From Deltaproteobacteria bacterium (GTDB lineage: Bacteria; Desulfobacterota; Syntrophia; Syntrophales; Smithellaceae): a stretch of DNA of 15,881 bases. Each line of letters starts with the position of its first letter. Within the stretch, counting starts at the first letter, position 1. The DNA lies in contig JAGVUJ010000233.1 in the NCBI GenBank assembly GCA_019136325.1, forward strand, positions 1 to 15,881. The letters are read 5' to 3'. Under the pieces are notes generated by a model. That model made no database searches. It was not told the DNA's origin and was given only the letters and a program-made list of their open reading frames with translations. Of the stretch, positions 9,391 through 15,881 are shown piece by piece. A program made the position numbers and the translations under genes.

Positions 9391-10263
9391 ATGAAATCAA
9401 TAAATAAAACGATGATTGATCATGCCGTAAAAATAGCCCATGAAATCAAAGCCAATGCGCTGCTGGTGTGTGTCGACGTGATTAACGATGCCGGCCTGAT
9501 CATGGATGAAATTAAAAAAGACATCGGTTTTATTATTGTTTCCCGTGAAGATGAAAATATATCGGACGAAATGAAAAAAGACGCCCGGGTTCTGTATATT
9601 CCGAATGTCAATTTAACTCGCGTGGGAAAAATAAAAATTGCCATTGCCAAGGGAATTGTTCTGGGAGCTCTGAAAAGAGGCGATAAAGTGGTTTGTTTAA
9701 GCGGCGTGCCCAAATTCGGTTATGCGGACAGTATTTTTGTGATTGACGTTGGGAAAGAATTTGAAATTTTAACATCCGATTTTATTAACGATGTGATTGA
9801 GAATGTACAACCCGAAGTATTTAATGCAGTGATTAATATCGCCCTGGAACTGGCTGCTCAGGGCAGGGAAAGCCGAAAGGTAGGAACGATATTCGTTTTG
9901 GGCGACGATGAAAAGGTGATGCAGCTTTCCCGCCAGATGATCATCAATCCTTTTTCAGGGTATCCGGAAGAACAACGAAATATTTTAAATCCGGAACTGG
10001 AGGAAACCATCAAGGAGCTTTCGGCGATTGACGGAGCGTTTGTTATCAAGGACAACGGGGTATTGATGACCGCCGGCAGACATCTCAGCGCCGCCCTGGA
10101 CAGCAAGGATTTTCCACCCGGCCTGGGTAGCCGCCATATTGCCGCCGCCGGTATTACGAGCTTGACAAAAGCTGTCGCCATCGTCATTTCCGAATCTTCG
10201 GGAAATGTGACTGTTTTCAAAAACGGGAAACTTTTTGTGACCATAGAAAAACCCGTGGAGTAG
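9391..10263 (+). CDS. DacZ-like diadenylate cyclase (N-terminal pyruvate-kinase-C-like domain plus DAC/DisA_N domain)
   Basis: Predicted to condense two ATP into cyclic di-AMP, a second messenger tied in other organisms to potassium and osmolyte balance. The C-terminal half (about 160-285) is a DAC domain: GRESRKVGTIFVLGD at 158-172, the DGA motif at 214-216, the RH of the RHR-type motif at 248-249 in GSRHIAAAGIT, and a SESSG stretch at 267-271 before VTVFKNGKL. The N-terminal half (about 1-130) looks like the alpha/beta C-terminal domain of pyruvate kinase, with NLTRVGKIKIAIAKGIVLG and KRGDKVVCLSGVP. That pairing is the architecture known for archaeal DacZ. I see no transmembrane segments and no DisA DNA-binding domain, so it should be soluble. 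The third RHR position is isoleucine (I250), not arginine. It has its own promoter and is divergent from rpoH. The family call is firm; c-di-AMP production itself is inferred. Confidence 0.88.
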   Translation: MKSINKTMIDHAVKIAHEIKANALLVCVDVINDAGLIMDEIKKDIGFIIVSREDENISDEMKKDARVLYIPNVNLTRVGKIKIAIAKGIVLGALKRGDKVVCLSGVPKFGYADSIFVIDVGKEFEILTSDFINDVIENVQPEVFNAVINIALELAAQGRESRKVGTIFVLGDDEKVMQLSRQMIINPFSGYPEEQRNILNPELEETIKELSAIDGAFVIKDNGVLMTAGRHLSAALDSKDFPPGLGSRHIAAAGITSLTKAVAIVISESSGNVTVFKNGKLFVTIEKPVE

Positions 10264-10292
10264 TGAGTCCCAAGTTTTAGAAGCGAAGTAAT

Positions 10293-10330
10293 GAGACTCA
10301 GATTTCAGAAATGAAATGCACTGAAATCTG
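10293..10330 (+). repeat. Imperfect 38-base dispersed repeat, copy 2, with a 10-bp perfect hairpin
   Basis: Second copy of the 9107-9144 element. Here the arms CAGATTTCAG (10299-10308) and CTGAAATCTG (10321-10330) are exact reverse complements around a 12-base loop. It begins 30 bases after the cyclase stop codon. There is no T-run after the stem, so it is not a standard intrinsic terminator, though it could protect the 3' end of the transcript. Confidence 0.6.
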
Positions 10331-10402
10331 TAAGTGGTCATGAGGCTTTAACTTTAAAAGCAGAGCGCATTAAAGTTTTCTAACCGAATGATCTACTCCC
10401 GA

Positions 10403-10435
10403 TGCGTTGGGATTAGAAATTATCCCGCCAACGCA
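10403..10435 (+). repeat. Strong stem-loop in the clpB upstream region
   Basis: TGCGTTGG (10403-10410) pairs perfectly with CCAACGCA (10428-10435). GAT and ATC can extend the stem inside, leaving a three-base bulge and an eight-base loop. It is the most GC-rich stem in the array. It is followed by AATTGGCAGG with no T-run, so it is not a typical terminator for the upstream gene. Confidence 0.5.
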
Positions 10436-10524
10436 ATTGGCAGGGGCGAATGGGGGGAATGACACGTTAAACGTGTAGCAAACGGGAATTTGAAATTTAG
10501 ATTTTGAGTAAAGGGAAATAAAAT

Positions 10525-13116
10525 ATGCGTTTTGATAAATTTACGTTAAAAGTACAGGAAGCTCTTCAGGAAGCTGAGTCTCTGGCAAGGTCTCTGGGGC
10601 ATCAAGCGATTGAACCGGAGCATCTGCTGGTTTGTTTCTTGCGCCAGGAGGACGGCATTGCCGGGGCGATCATCAACAAGCTCAATGCCTCATTGCAAAA
10701 AATCGAAAAGGAACTCGACGGTTATCTGAAAAAACAACCGAGTGTCGGCGGCGCCGGCGCAGGACAGATTTACCTGGGAGGCAGACTCAATAAAATATTC
10801 GACAAGGCGATGACCGAAGCGGCGCAGCTCAAAGACGAATACGTCAGCGCCGAACATGTGCTGGTGGCCGTCGCCGAAGAAAAAGAAGGCCAGGCCGGAA
10901 AAATGTTGCGCCAGGCGGGCATTACCCGGGAAAATATTTTCAAGGTTCTGGTGGATATTCGCGGCAATCAGCGTGTGACTGATCCGAATCCGGAAGGCAA
11001 ATACCAGGCGCTCGAGCGCTATGCCCGGGATTTCAACGCCCTGGCCAAGAAAGGATCATTTGATCCGGTCATCGGTCGTGATGAAGAAATACGCCGCATC
11101 ATGCAGGTGCTCTCGCGGCGCACGAAAAATAATCCGGTGTTGATCGGCGAACCGGGTGTCGGCAAGACGGCCATTGTGGAAGGTCTGGCGCAGCGCATTG
11201 TTAACGGCGATGTGCCGGAAAATCTGAAAAACAAGCGTGTCATCGGTCTGGACATCGGCGCGCTGGTGGCCGGGGCGAAGTATCGCGGCGAATTTGAGGA
11301 ACGGCTTAAAGCGGTTTTGAAGGAAGTGATCAGCGCCGAAGGCGAGATCATTCTCTTCATTGACGAAATCCATACGATGGTCGGAGCCGGGGCGTCTGAA
11401 GGTTCGATGGATGCTTCCAATATGCTCAAGCCCGCGCTGGCACGCGGCGAACTGCGTTGCGTCGGCGCGACGACACTCAATGAATACCGCAAATATATCG
11501 AGAAAGATGCGGCGCTGGAGCGTCGTTTTCAGCCGGTTCTGGTCAAGGAACCGACGGTGGAAGATACCATCGCCATATTGCGCGGTCTGAAAGAACGTTA
11601 TGAAGTTCATCACGGCGTGCGGATAAAAGATTCGGCCATTGTCGCGGCCGCGACGCTGTCCAACCGCTACATCACCGATCGTTTCCTTCCCGACAAGGCT
11701 GTCGACCTGATTGATGAATCGGCATCCCGTTTGAGAATAGAACTGGACAGCATGCCTTCGGAAATTGACACCATTGATCGAAGAATTATTCAACTGAAGA
11801 TAGAACTTCAATCTCTGAAGAAAGAGTCGGATAAAACCGCCAAAGAAAGACGTGACAAGATTGAAAAGGAAATTGCCGAACTGAAAGCCAGCATGGATCA
11901 GATGAAGATGCACTGGTCCAGTGAGAAGGAGATCATCAAAAAAATTCAGAATACGAAAAGTCAGATGGAATCTCTGAAAACGGCAGAAGCCAACGCCCAG
12001 CGGGATGGTAATCTCGAAAAAGCCGCGGAAATCCGTTACGGAAAACTGGTCGCTTTGGATAAGGAACTGCAGAAAGAGCAGAATAAGCTGGAAGACATTC
12101 AAAAAAACAATCAGATGCTCAAGGAGGAAGTGGACGCCGAAGACGTGGCCGAGGTTGTTTCCAACTGGACGGGCATACCGCTTTCCCGGATGATGGAAAG
12201 CGATGTGCAGAAGCTGATTCACATGGAAGAACGTCTCAAAATGCGCGTGATCGGTCAGGAAGAGGGCATCAACGCCGTCTCTGCCGCTTTGCGTCGCGCG
12301 CGTTCCGGTCTGCAGGATCCGAATCGTCCCATCGGCTCGTTTATTTTTCTCGGTCCCACCGGTGTGGGAAAGACTGAACTGGCGCGGGCGTTGGCGGAGT
12401 TCATGTTCGATAATGAACAGGCCATGATTCGCATTGACATGTCGGAGTACATGGAGAAGCACGCGGTGGCCCGTCTGATCGGAGCTCCGCCCGGGTATGT
12501 CGGTTATGATGAAGGCGGTTATCTGACCGAAGCCGTGCGGCGTAAACCCTACAGCGTTTTGCTGTTCGATGAGATTGAGAAGGCGCATCCCGACGTGTTT
12601 AATATTCTGCTGCAGATCCTGGATGATGGTCGTTTGACCGACGGACACGGACGGACTGTGGATTTCAAAAACACGGTGGTTATCATGACGTCCAATGTGG
12701 GCAGTCAATGGATTCAGGATCCGACGCTGGATGATGAGGAAAAGAAGAACCGCTCCATGGAAGCTCTGCGTGCGACCTTCAAACCGGAATTTTTGAACAG
12801 AATCGACGATATCATCATGTTCTCCGCTCTGAAGCTGGCGGATATTTACAGGATCGTCGATATTCAGATGGGGTTGATTGACAAACGGCTTAAGGAACGC
12901 AAGATGAGTGTCGAGTTGACAGAAAAAGCCAAAAACTATATAGCCGAACAGGGCTACAGTCCTGTTTACGGCGCGCGACCGCTCAAGCGTTCGCTGCAGA
13001 AGCTGATTCTCGATCCGCTCGCCATGGAAATATTGGCGGGGAAATTTGCCGAGGGTGATAAAATTTTAATCGATCAATCCAAAAAAGGCGAAATAACGTT
13101 GACGAAAAAGTCTTAA
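10525..13116 (+). CDS. clpB: ATP-dependent chaperone ClpB (Hsp100 disaggregase)
   Basis: Hexameric cytoplasmic AAA+ machine that, with DnaK, extracts polypeptides from heat-induced aggregates. At 863 residues it has the normal ClpB length. The Clp_N repeat domain spans about 1-145. AAA-1 has Walker A GEPGVGKT at 208-215 and Walker B ILFIDE near 276-281. The coiled-coil M-domain, which separates ClpB from ClpA and ClpX, spans about 410-535. AAA-2 has Walker A GPTGVGKT at 610-617, Walker B SVLLFDE at 677-683 and the sensor-2 GARPLKR at 816-822. No ClpP-binding IGF/L loop is evident. The ATG follows AAGGGA (10511-10516) by eight bases. An in-frame internal start making the short ClpB form is not obvious to me. 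It is 33 bases from the DUF1844 gene, which may be co-transcribed. Heat control is expected, but no sigma-32 promoter or CIRCE is visible upstream. Confidence 0.97.
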   Translation: MRFDKFTLKVQEALQEAESLARSLGHQAIEPEHLLVCFLRQEDGIAGAIINKLNASLQKIEKELDGYLKKQPSVGGAGAGQIYLGGRLNKIFDKAMTEAAQLKDEYVSAEHVLVAVAEEKEGQAGKMLRQAGITRENIFKVLVDIRGNQRVTDPNPEGKYQALERYARDFNALAKKGSFDPVIGRDEEIRRIMQVLSRRTKNNPVLIGEPGVGKTAIVEGLAQRIVNGDVPENLKNKRVIGLDIGALVAGAKYRGEFEERLKAVLKEVISAEGEIILFIDEIHTMVGAGASEGSMDASNMLKPALARGELRCVGATTLNEYRKYIEKDAALERRFQPVLVKEPTVEDTIAILRGLKERYEVHHGVRIKDSAIVAAATLSNRYITDRFLPDKAVDLIDESASRLRIELDSMPSEIDTIDRRIIQLKIELQSLKKESDKTAKERRDKIEKEIAELKASMDQMKMHWSSEKEIIKKIQNTKSQMESLKTAEANAQRDGNLEKAAEIRYGKLVALDKELQKEQNKLEDIQKNNQMLKEEVDAEDVAEVVSNWTGIPLSRMMESDVQKLIHMEERLKMRVIGQEEGINAVSAALRRARSGLQDPNRPIGSFIFLGPTGVGKTELARALAEFMFDNEQAMIRIDMSEYMEKHAVARLIGAPPGYVGYDEGGYLTEAVRRKPYSVLLFDEIEKAHPDVFNILLQILDDGRLTDGHGRTVDFKNTVVIMTSNVGSQWIQDPTLDDEEKKNRSMEALRATFKPEFLNRIDDIIMFSALKLADIYRIVDIQMGLIDKRLKERKMSVELTEKAKNYIAEQGYSPVYGARPLKRSLQKLILDPLAMEILAGKFAEGDKILIDQSKKGEITLTKKS

Positions 13117-13149
13117 ACATTCTTCGCGGAAAAGGGGAGGAAGAAATTC

Positions 13150-13548
13150 ATGGAAGAGAAGAAAAAAGACACTGGTTTTGTTGTAAAAGACAAACGTCAT
13201 TTCGGCGATTCAGCGGAGGAAAGGCCGCAGGAAGATACGAAGTCCGCCGAGCCTGAAGAGAAGCAGGAAAAATCTTCACAGGCACAGGAGAACGATTATG
13301 GTTATCCCGCGGTGAACTTTACTAATTTTGTTCTGTCGCTGAGTACGTCCGCTCTCTTTCACTTCGGAGATTTTCCGGAATCCGAGGGTGGAACACCGCA
13401 GAAAAATTTACCGGCAGCCAAGCAGACAATCGATATTTTGGATATGCTTAATGAGAAAACAAAAGGCAATCTCGATAAAAATGAAAGCAGCTTGATCCAG
13501 GGAGTTCTTTATGAACTGAAAATGCGTTACGTAAAAGAAAAGGGTTAA
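13150..13548 (+). CDS. DUF1844 family protein
   Basis: 132-residue protein of unknown function. The first 50 residues are highly charged and rich in Glu, Lys and Gln, probably disordered. The DUF1844 domain runs from about 53 to 130, recognised by VNFTNFVLSLSTSALFHFG, NLPAAKQTIDILDMLNEKT, KGNLDKNESSLIQ and a C-terminal LYELKMRYV. There is no signal peptide or clear membrane span. A strong GGAGG (13136-13140) stands nine bases before the ATG, and the gene starts 33 bases after clpB and ends one base before ispE. Conserved position ahead of ispE suggests a housekeeping link, but no function can be stated. Confidence 0.88.
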   Translation: MEEKKKDTGFVVKDKRHFGDSAEERPQEDTKSAEPEEKQEKSSQAQENDYGYPAVNFTNFVLSLSTSALFHFGDFPESEGGTPQKNLPAAKQTIDILDMLNEKTKGNLDKNESSLIQGVLYELKMRYVKEKG

Positions 13549-13549
13549 A

Positions 13550-14389
13550 ATGAATTGGGTTGCGCCGGCGAAAATAAATCTTTTTCTGCGTGTTTTACGA
13601 AAACGCACCGATGGTTATCATGACGTTTTTTCGCTGATGCAGAAAATCACTCTTTATGATGAGTTGATTTTTTCTCCTCTGCCGCAAGGAATCGTGCTTC
13701 ATTGTCCGGACGCTGATTTACCGACGGATGATCATAATCTGGTAGTCCGGGCGGCGAAGGCTGTTTTCTCCTTCTGCCGCTATAATGGGGGAATGGAAAT
13801 TACTCTCATTAAGAAAATTCCTATGACTGCCGGTCTGGGCGGAGGAAGCTCCGATGCAGCGACAACATTGATGGCTTTAAATAAAATTTGTTCTTTGAAG
13901 TTGAAAAAAAACGACCTGATTAAAATCGGATCGAAAATAGGGGCTGATGTCCCTTTTTTTATTTTTGGAAATACAGCTCTGGCGTCGGGAATCGGCGATA
14001 AACTCAAGCACTTACGCAATTTATCACAAATGAACCTCGTTTTAATCAAACCTCCTTTCGATATTTCTACAAAAATGGTTTACGAAAGCCTCAATTTAAG
14101 ATTGACAATGGGAGAAAATAATTATAGCATTCCACCGTTTTTGAAACTGGGCGACATAGTTCAGGTATTACAAAATGACCTGGAGTCAGTTTCGTTAAAA
14201 ATTCATCCGGAACTGGATGAATTAAAAAAAATGTTGCTCAGACACGGTGCGCTTGGCGCATTGATGTCGGGTAGCGGCCCCACAATCTTTGGTGTATTTA
14301 GGAACGGAAAAGAGGCAAAAAAAGCCCTGGAATGCATATATAAAGAAATTCCCGGTAACCATACGATATTTTTTGCCAAATCTTTGTAA
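13550..14389 (+). CDS. ispE: 4-diphosphocytidyl-2-C-methyl-D-erythritol kinase
   Basis: GHMP-family kinase that phosphorylates CDP-methylerythritol with ATP in the MEP pathway to isopentenyl diphosphate. At 279 residues it is the usual length. PAKINLFLRV at 6-15 includes the conserved Lys8 and Asn10. The ATP-binding glycine motif PMTAGLGGGSSDAA lies at 91-104. GADVPF at 131-136 contains Asp133, the expected catalytic aspartate. The third GHMP motif SGSGPT is at 240-245. Start: ATG at 13550, one base after the DUF1844 stop, with AGGG (13541-13544) inside the end of that gene, so the two are probably translationally coupled. The tRNA-Gln gene follows 56 bases later. Confidence 0.96.
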   Translation: MNWVAPAKINLFLRVLRKRTDGYHDVFSLMQKITLYDELIFSPLPQGIVLHCPDADLPTDDHNLVVRAAKAVFSFCRYNGGMEITLIKKIPMTAGLGGGSSDAATTLMALNKICSLKLKKNDLIKIGSKIGADVPFFIFGNTALASGIGDKLKHLRNLSQMNLVLIKPPFDISTKMVYESLNLRLTMGENNYSIPPFLKLGDIVQVLQNDLESVSLKIHPELDELKKMLLRHGALGALMSGSGPTIFGVFRNGKEAKKALECIYKEIPGNHTIFFAKSL

Positions 14390-14445
14390 TTACTCCATTT
14401 TCATCATAAGATTGTGATCGATACCCCTCATTAAGAAATTTTTAT

Positions 14446-14520
14446 TGGGGCGTCGTCAAGCGGTAAGACACAGGATTTTGGTTCCTGCATTCGGAGGTTC
14501 GAATCCTCCCGCCCCAGCCA
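14446..14520 (+). tRNA. tRNA-Gln (anticodon TTG), CCA encoded
   Basis: Complete cloverleaf of 75 bases. The acceptor stem TGGGGCG (14446-14452) pairs fully with CGCCCCA (14510-14516), followed by discriminator G and a genomic CCA. The D-stem is GTC/GAC. The anticodon stem CAGGA/TCCTG encloses a seven-base loop with anticodon TTG at 14478-14480. The T-arm is GGAGG-TTCGAAT-CCTCC. A weak U1-A72 first pair is typical of glutamine tRNAs. It lies between ispE and prs, with 25 bases to the prs start, so it is probably processed out of a shared transcript. Confidence 0.97.
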
Positions 14521-14545
14521 GCAAAGATTGTGGAGTATAATTTAA

Positions 14546-15487
14546 ATGCTAGAAAGAATTAGAGTTTTTTCCGGTAACGCCAATAAAGAACTTGCTGAAA
14601 AAATTTGCGATACCTTGGGCGTATCCTTGGGGAAAGCCAACGTTAGCACGTTCAGTGATGGAGAGACACGCGTAGAGATCGATGAAAATGTCAGGGGGAT
14701 GGATGTTTTCATCATTCAGTCCACCTGTCCACCGGTAAACGTGACACTGATGGAACTGCTGATCATGATCGACGCGATGAAAAGAGCTTCCGTGGACAGA
14801 ATCACAGCGGTTATTCCCTATTACGGTTATGCACGGCAGGACAGAAAGGTGGCCTCCCGCGCTCCCATCACGGCAAAATTGGTGGCGGATATCATTACCG
14901 CCGCGGGCGCCAACAGGGTTTTATCCATGGATTTACACGCGGGTCAGATTCAGGGATTTTTCAATATTCCGGTGGATAATCTTTTTGCCAAACCCGTTCT
15001 GCTGGACTATATGAAAAAAACTTACAGAGACAACACGGTGATCGTTTCACCGGATGCCGGAGGCGTGGAACGTGCCAGATCTTTTGGAAAAAGACTGGGA
15101 GCTTCTCTGGCCATCATTGATAAAAGAAGAGAAGGGCCGAATGAAGCCGAGGCCATGAATATTATCGGCGACGTCAACGGAAAACGGGTTATCATTCTGG
15201 ACGATATGATCGATACGGCGGGAACAGTCGTCCAGGCCGCAAGCGCCATGAAGAAGGCGGGAGCATTGGAGATTTCCGTTTGCTGTACGCACCCCGTCCT
15301 GTCGGGACCGGCGATCGATCGTATTGAGAAGTCTGACATTAAGGAAGCTATTGTAACGGACACCATACCGCTGAGTGACCGGGCGAAAAATTGTGGGAAA
15401 ATAAAAGTTTTATCGGTATCCGGAATTTTAGGCGAAGCCGTGCGACGTATTTATTACAATGATTCCGTAAGCTCATTATTTATATAG
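14546..15487 (+). CDS. prs: Ribose-phosphate pyrophosphokinase (PRPP synthetase)
   Basis: Transfers pyrophosphate from ATP to ribose 5-phosphate, making PRPP for purine, pyrimidine, NAD, histidine and tryptophan synthesis. At 313 residues it has normal class I length. [16 protein letters not shown] lies at 36-51. The ATP-site flexible region [11 protein letters not shown] is at 91-101. The metal-binding [11 protein letters not shown] with His131 is at 129-139. Catalytic-loop DKRR is at 192-195, and the PRPP loop [11 protein letters not shown] at 217-227. The ATG follows GGAG (14532-14535) by ten bases. No obvious promoter separates it from tRNA-Gln. rplY begins 22 bases downstream. Confidence 0.97.
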   Translation: MLERIRVFSGNANKELAEKICDTLGVSLGKANVSTFSDGETRVEIDENVRGMDVFIIQSTCPPVNVTLMELLIMIDAMKRASVDRITAVIPYYGYARQDRKVASRAPITAKLVADIITAAGANRVLSMDLHAGQIQGFFNIPVDNLFAKPVLLDYMKKTYRDNTVIVSPDAGGVERARSFGKRLGASLAIIDKRREGPNEAEAMNIIGDVNGKRVIILDDMIDTAGTVVQAASAMKKAGALEISVCCTHPVLSGPAIDRIEKSDIKEAIVTDTIPLSDRAKNCGKIKVLSVSGILGEAVRRIYYNDSVSSLFI

Positions 15488-15509
15488 GAATTTATTTTAG
15501 GAGGAACAA

Positions 15510-15881
15510 ATGGAGGTAACAGATTTAGCGGCGCAAGTTCGTAAAGAACAAAAAAAAGGGCCATCCCGTCGTTTAAGGGGAAAGGGATTTGTCCCGGCGG
15601 TTTTTTACGGCCGTTCTGCCGAAAGCATTCTGCTGGCCGTGAAGAATGATGATCTGATAAAACTGCATAAAGATAAAAAAGACCATGGTTTTATCAAATT
15701 AATTATTGATGACGGCGGCAGTAAAAAAACGGAAAAACTTTCATTGATTAAAGAGCTGCAGGTACAGCCGCTGACGGGGAAACTTTATCACGCTGATTTT
15801 TATGAAGTGGACGTTAAGCGCAAGATTACCATGGACGTCTCATTACGCTTTATCGGCAAGGCTATCGGCGTGGAAAACGGC
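15510..15881 (+). CDS. rplY: 50S ribosomal protein L25 / general stress protein Ctc, C-terminus cut by window edge
   Basis: 5S-rRNA-binding ribosomal protein. The 124 codons visible reach the window end without a stop. The N-terminal L25 domain (about 4-92) shows the typical RKEQKKGPSRRLRGKGFVPAV, then FYGR at 32-35, and QVQPLTGKLYHADFYEV near 85-101. The next residues, ITMDVSLRFIGKAIGVENG, begin the C-terminal beta domain of the long Ctc/TL5 form, so the full protein should be about 190-220 residues. A strong AGGAGG (15499-15504) precedes the ATG by five bases. The prs-rplY order is widespread and pth often follows. Confidence 0.93.
   Translation, partial: MEVTDLAAQVRKEQKKGPSRRLRGKGFVPAVFYGRSAESILLAVKNDDLIKLHKDKKDHGFIKLIIDDGGSKKTEKLSLIKELQVQPLTGKLYHADFYEVDVKRKITMDVSLRFIGKAIGVENG

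Larger units (their letters stand above)
10264..10476 (+). other. Array of five consecutive inverted repeats upstream of clpB
   Basis: The region between the cyclase gene and clpB is packed with perfect inverted repeats: TGAGTC/GACTCA (10264-10300), the 10-bp hairpin at 10299-10330, AACTTTAA/TTAAAGTT (10350-10377), TGCGTTGG/CCAACGCA (10403-10435, extendable by GAT/ATC with a bulge), and ACACGT-TAA-ACGTGT (10462-10476). Arm sequences differ, while spacing between the last four centres is about 50 bases. I found no CIRCE element, no sigma-32 promoter and no promoter I would defend here. Possible readings are a structured leader RNA, a cluster of repeat elements, or protein-binding palindromes. 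Confidence 0.5.

Noticed and set aside
10299..10377. The hairpins after the diadenylate cyclase considered as classical intrinsic terminators.
   Set aside because: Neither the 10299-10330 nor the 10350-10377 stem is GC-rich with a following T-run; the second is followed by TTC then mixed sequence.
10264..10476. The inverted-repeat region considered as a CRISPR array.
   Set aside because: The repeat arms differ from unit to unit, there are no identical repeats with unique spacers, and no cas genes are nearby.
11056..12708. A 550-codon open frame antisense to clpB.
   Set aside because: It lies entirely inside clpB on the opposite strand, shows low-complexity His/Phe/Arg-rich composition typical of a shadow frame, and has no recognisable domain. 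clpB is unambiguous.
14390..14445. A separate promoter for tRNA-Gln and prs in the 56-base gap after ispE.
   Set aside because: A TTGTGA at 14412 has no acceptable -10 at 16-18 bases, so I could not support a promoter.

Overview
The window reads as an ordinary, largely housekeeping and stress-related stretch of a Gram-negative chromosome, most likely from a Deltaproteobacterium (Desulfobacterota; a Syntrophales-like organism would fit). The grounds are a 32-type heat-shock sigma factor, a ClpB disaggregase, and the order DUF1844 gene - ispE - tRNA-Gln - prs - rplY, which I recognise from that lineage. The diadenylate cyclase is of a type more familiar from archaea. This placement is inference from gene content; no rRNA or other strong marker is present.

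Layout. Positions 1-8054 (minus strand) are one uninterrupted reading frame of at least 2684 codons, cut by the left window edge. It encodes a cyclic beta-1,2-glucan synthase (NdvB/ChvB/Cgs type) and starts at a TTG codon behind a good Shine-Dalgarno. Upstream of it on the same strand lies rpoH (8172-9017), with a convincing sigma-70 promoter. A 373-base divergent intergenic region (9018-9390) follows. Reading right from it is a 290-residue diadenylate cyclase with its own clear promoter. A 261-base non-coding region (10264-10524) holds a run of five inverted repeats and precedes clpB (10525-13116). Then come a DUF1844 protein, ispE, a tRNA-Gln with encoded CCA, prs, and the start of rplY, cut by the right edge.

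How the genes fit together. The left half is stress-themed: an osmoregulated periplasmic glucan, the heat-shock sigma factor, a c-di-AMP synthase and a protein disaggregase. The right half is a packed housekeeping cluster for isoprenoid precursors, glutamine tRNA, PRPP and ribosomal protein L25. DUF1844, ispE, tRNA and prs are separated by only 1 to 56 bases, so co-transcription is likely.

I do not see an obviously new multi-gene system, CRISPR array, IS element or prophage. The items most worth a second look are the DacZ-like cyclase in a bacterial stress locus, the inverted-repeat array ahead of clpB, and a 38-base imperfect repeat on both sides of the cyclase gene.
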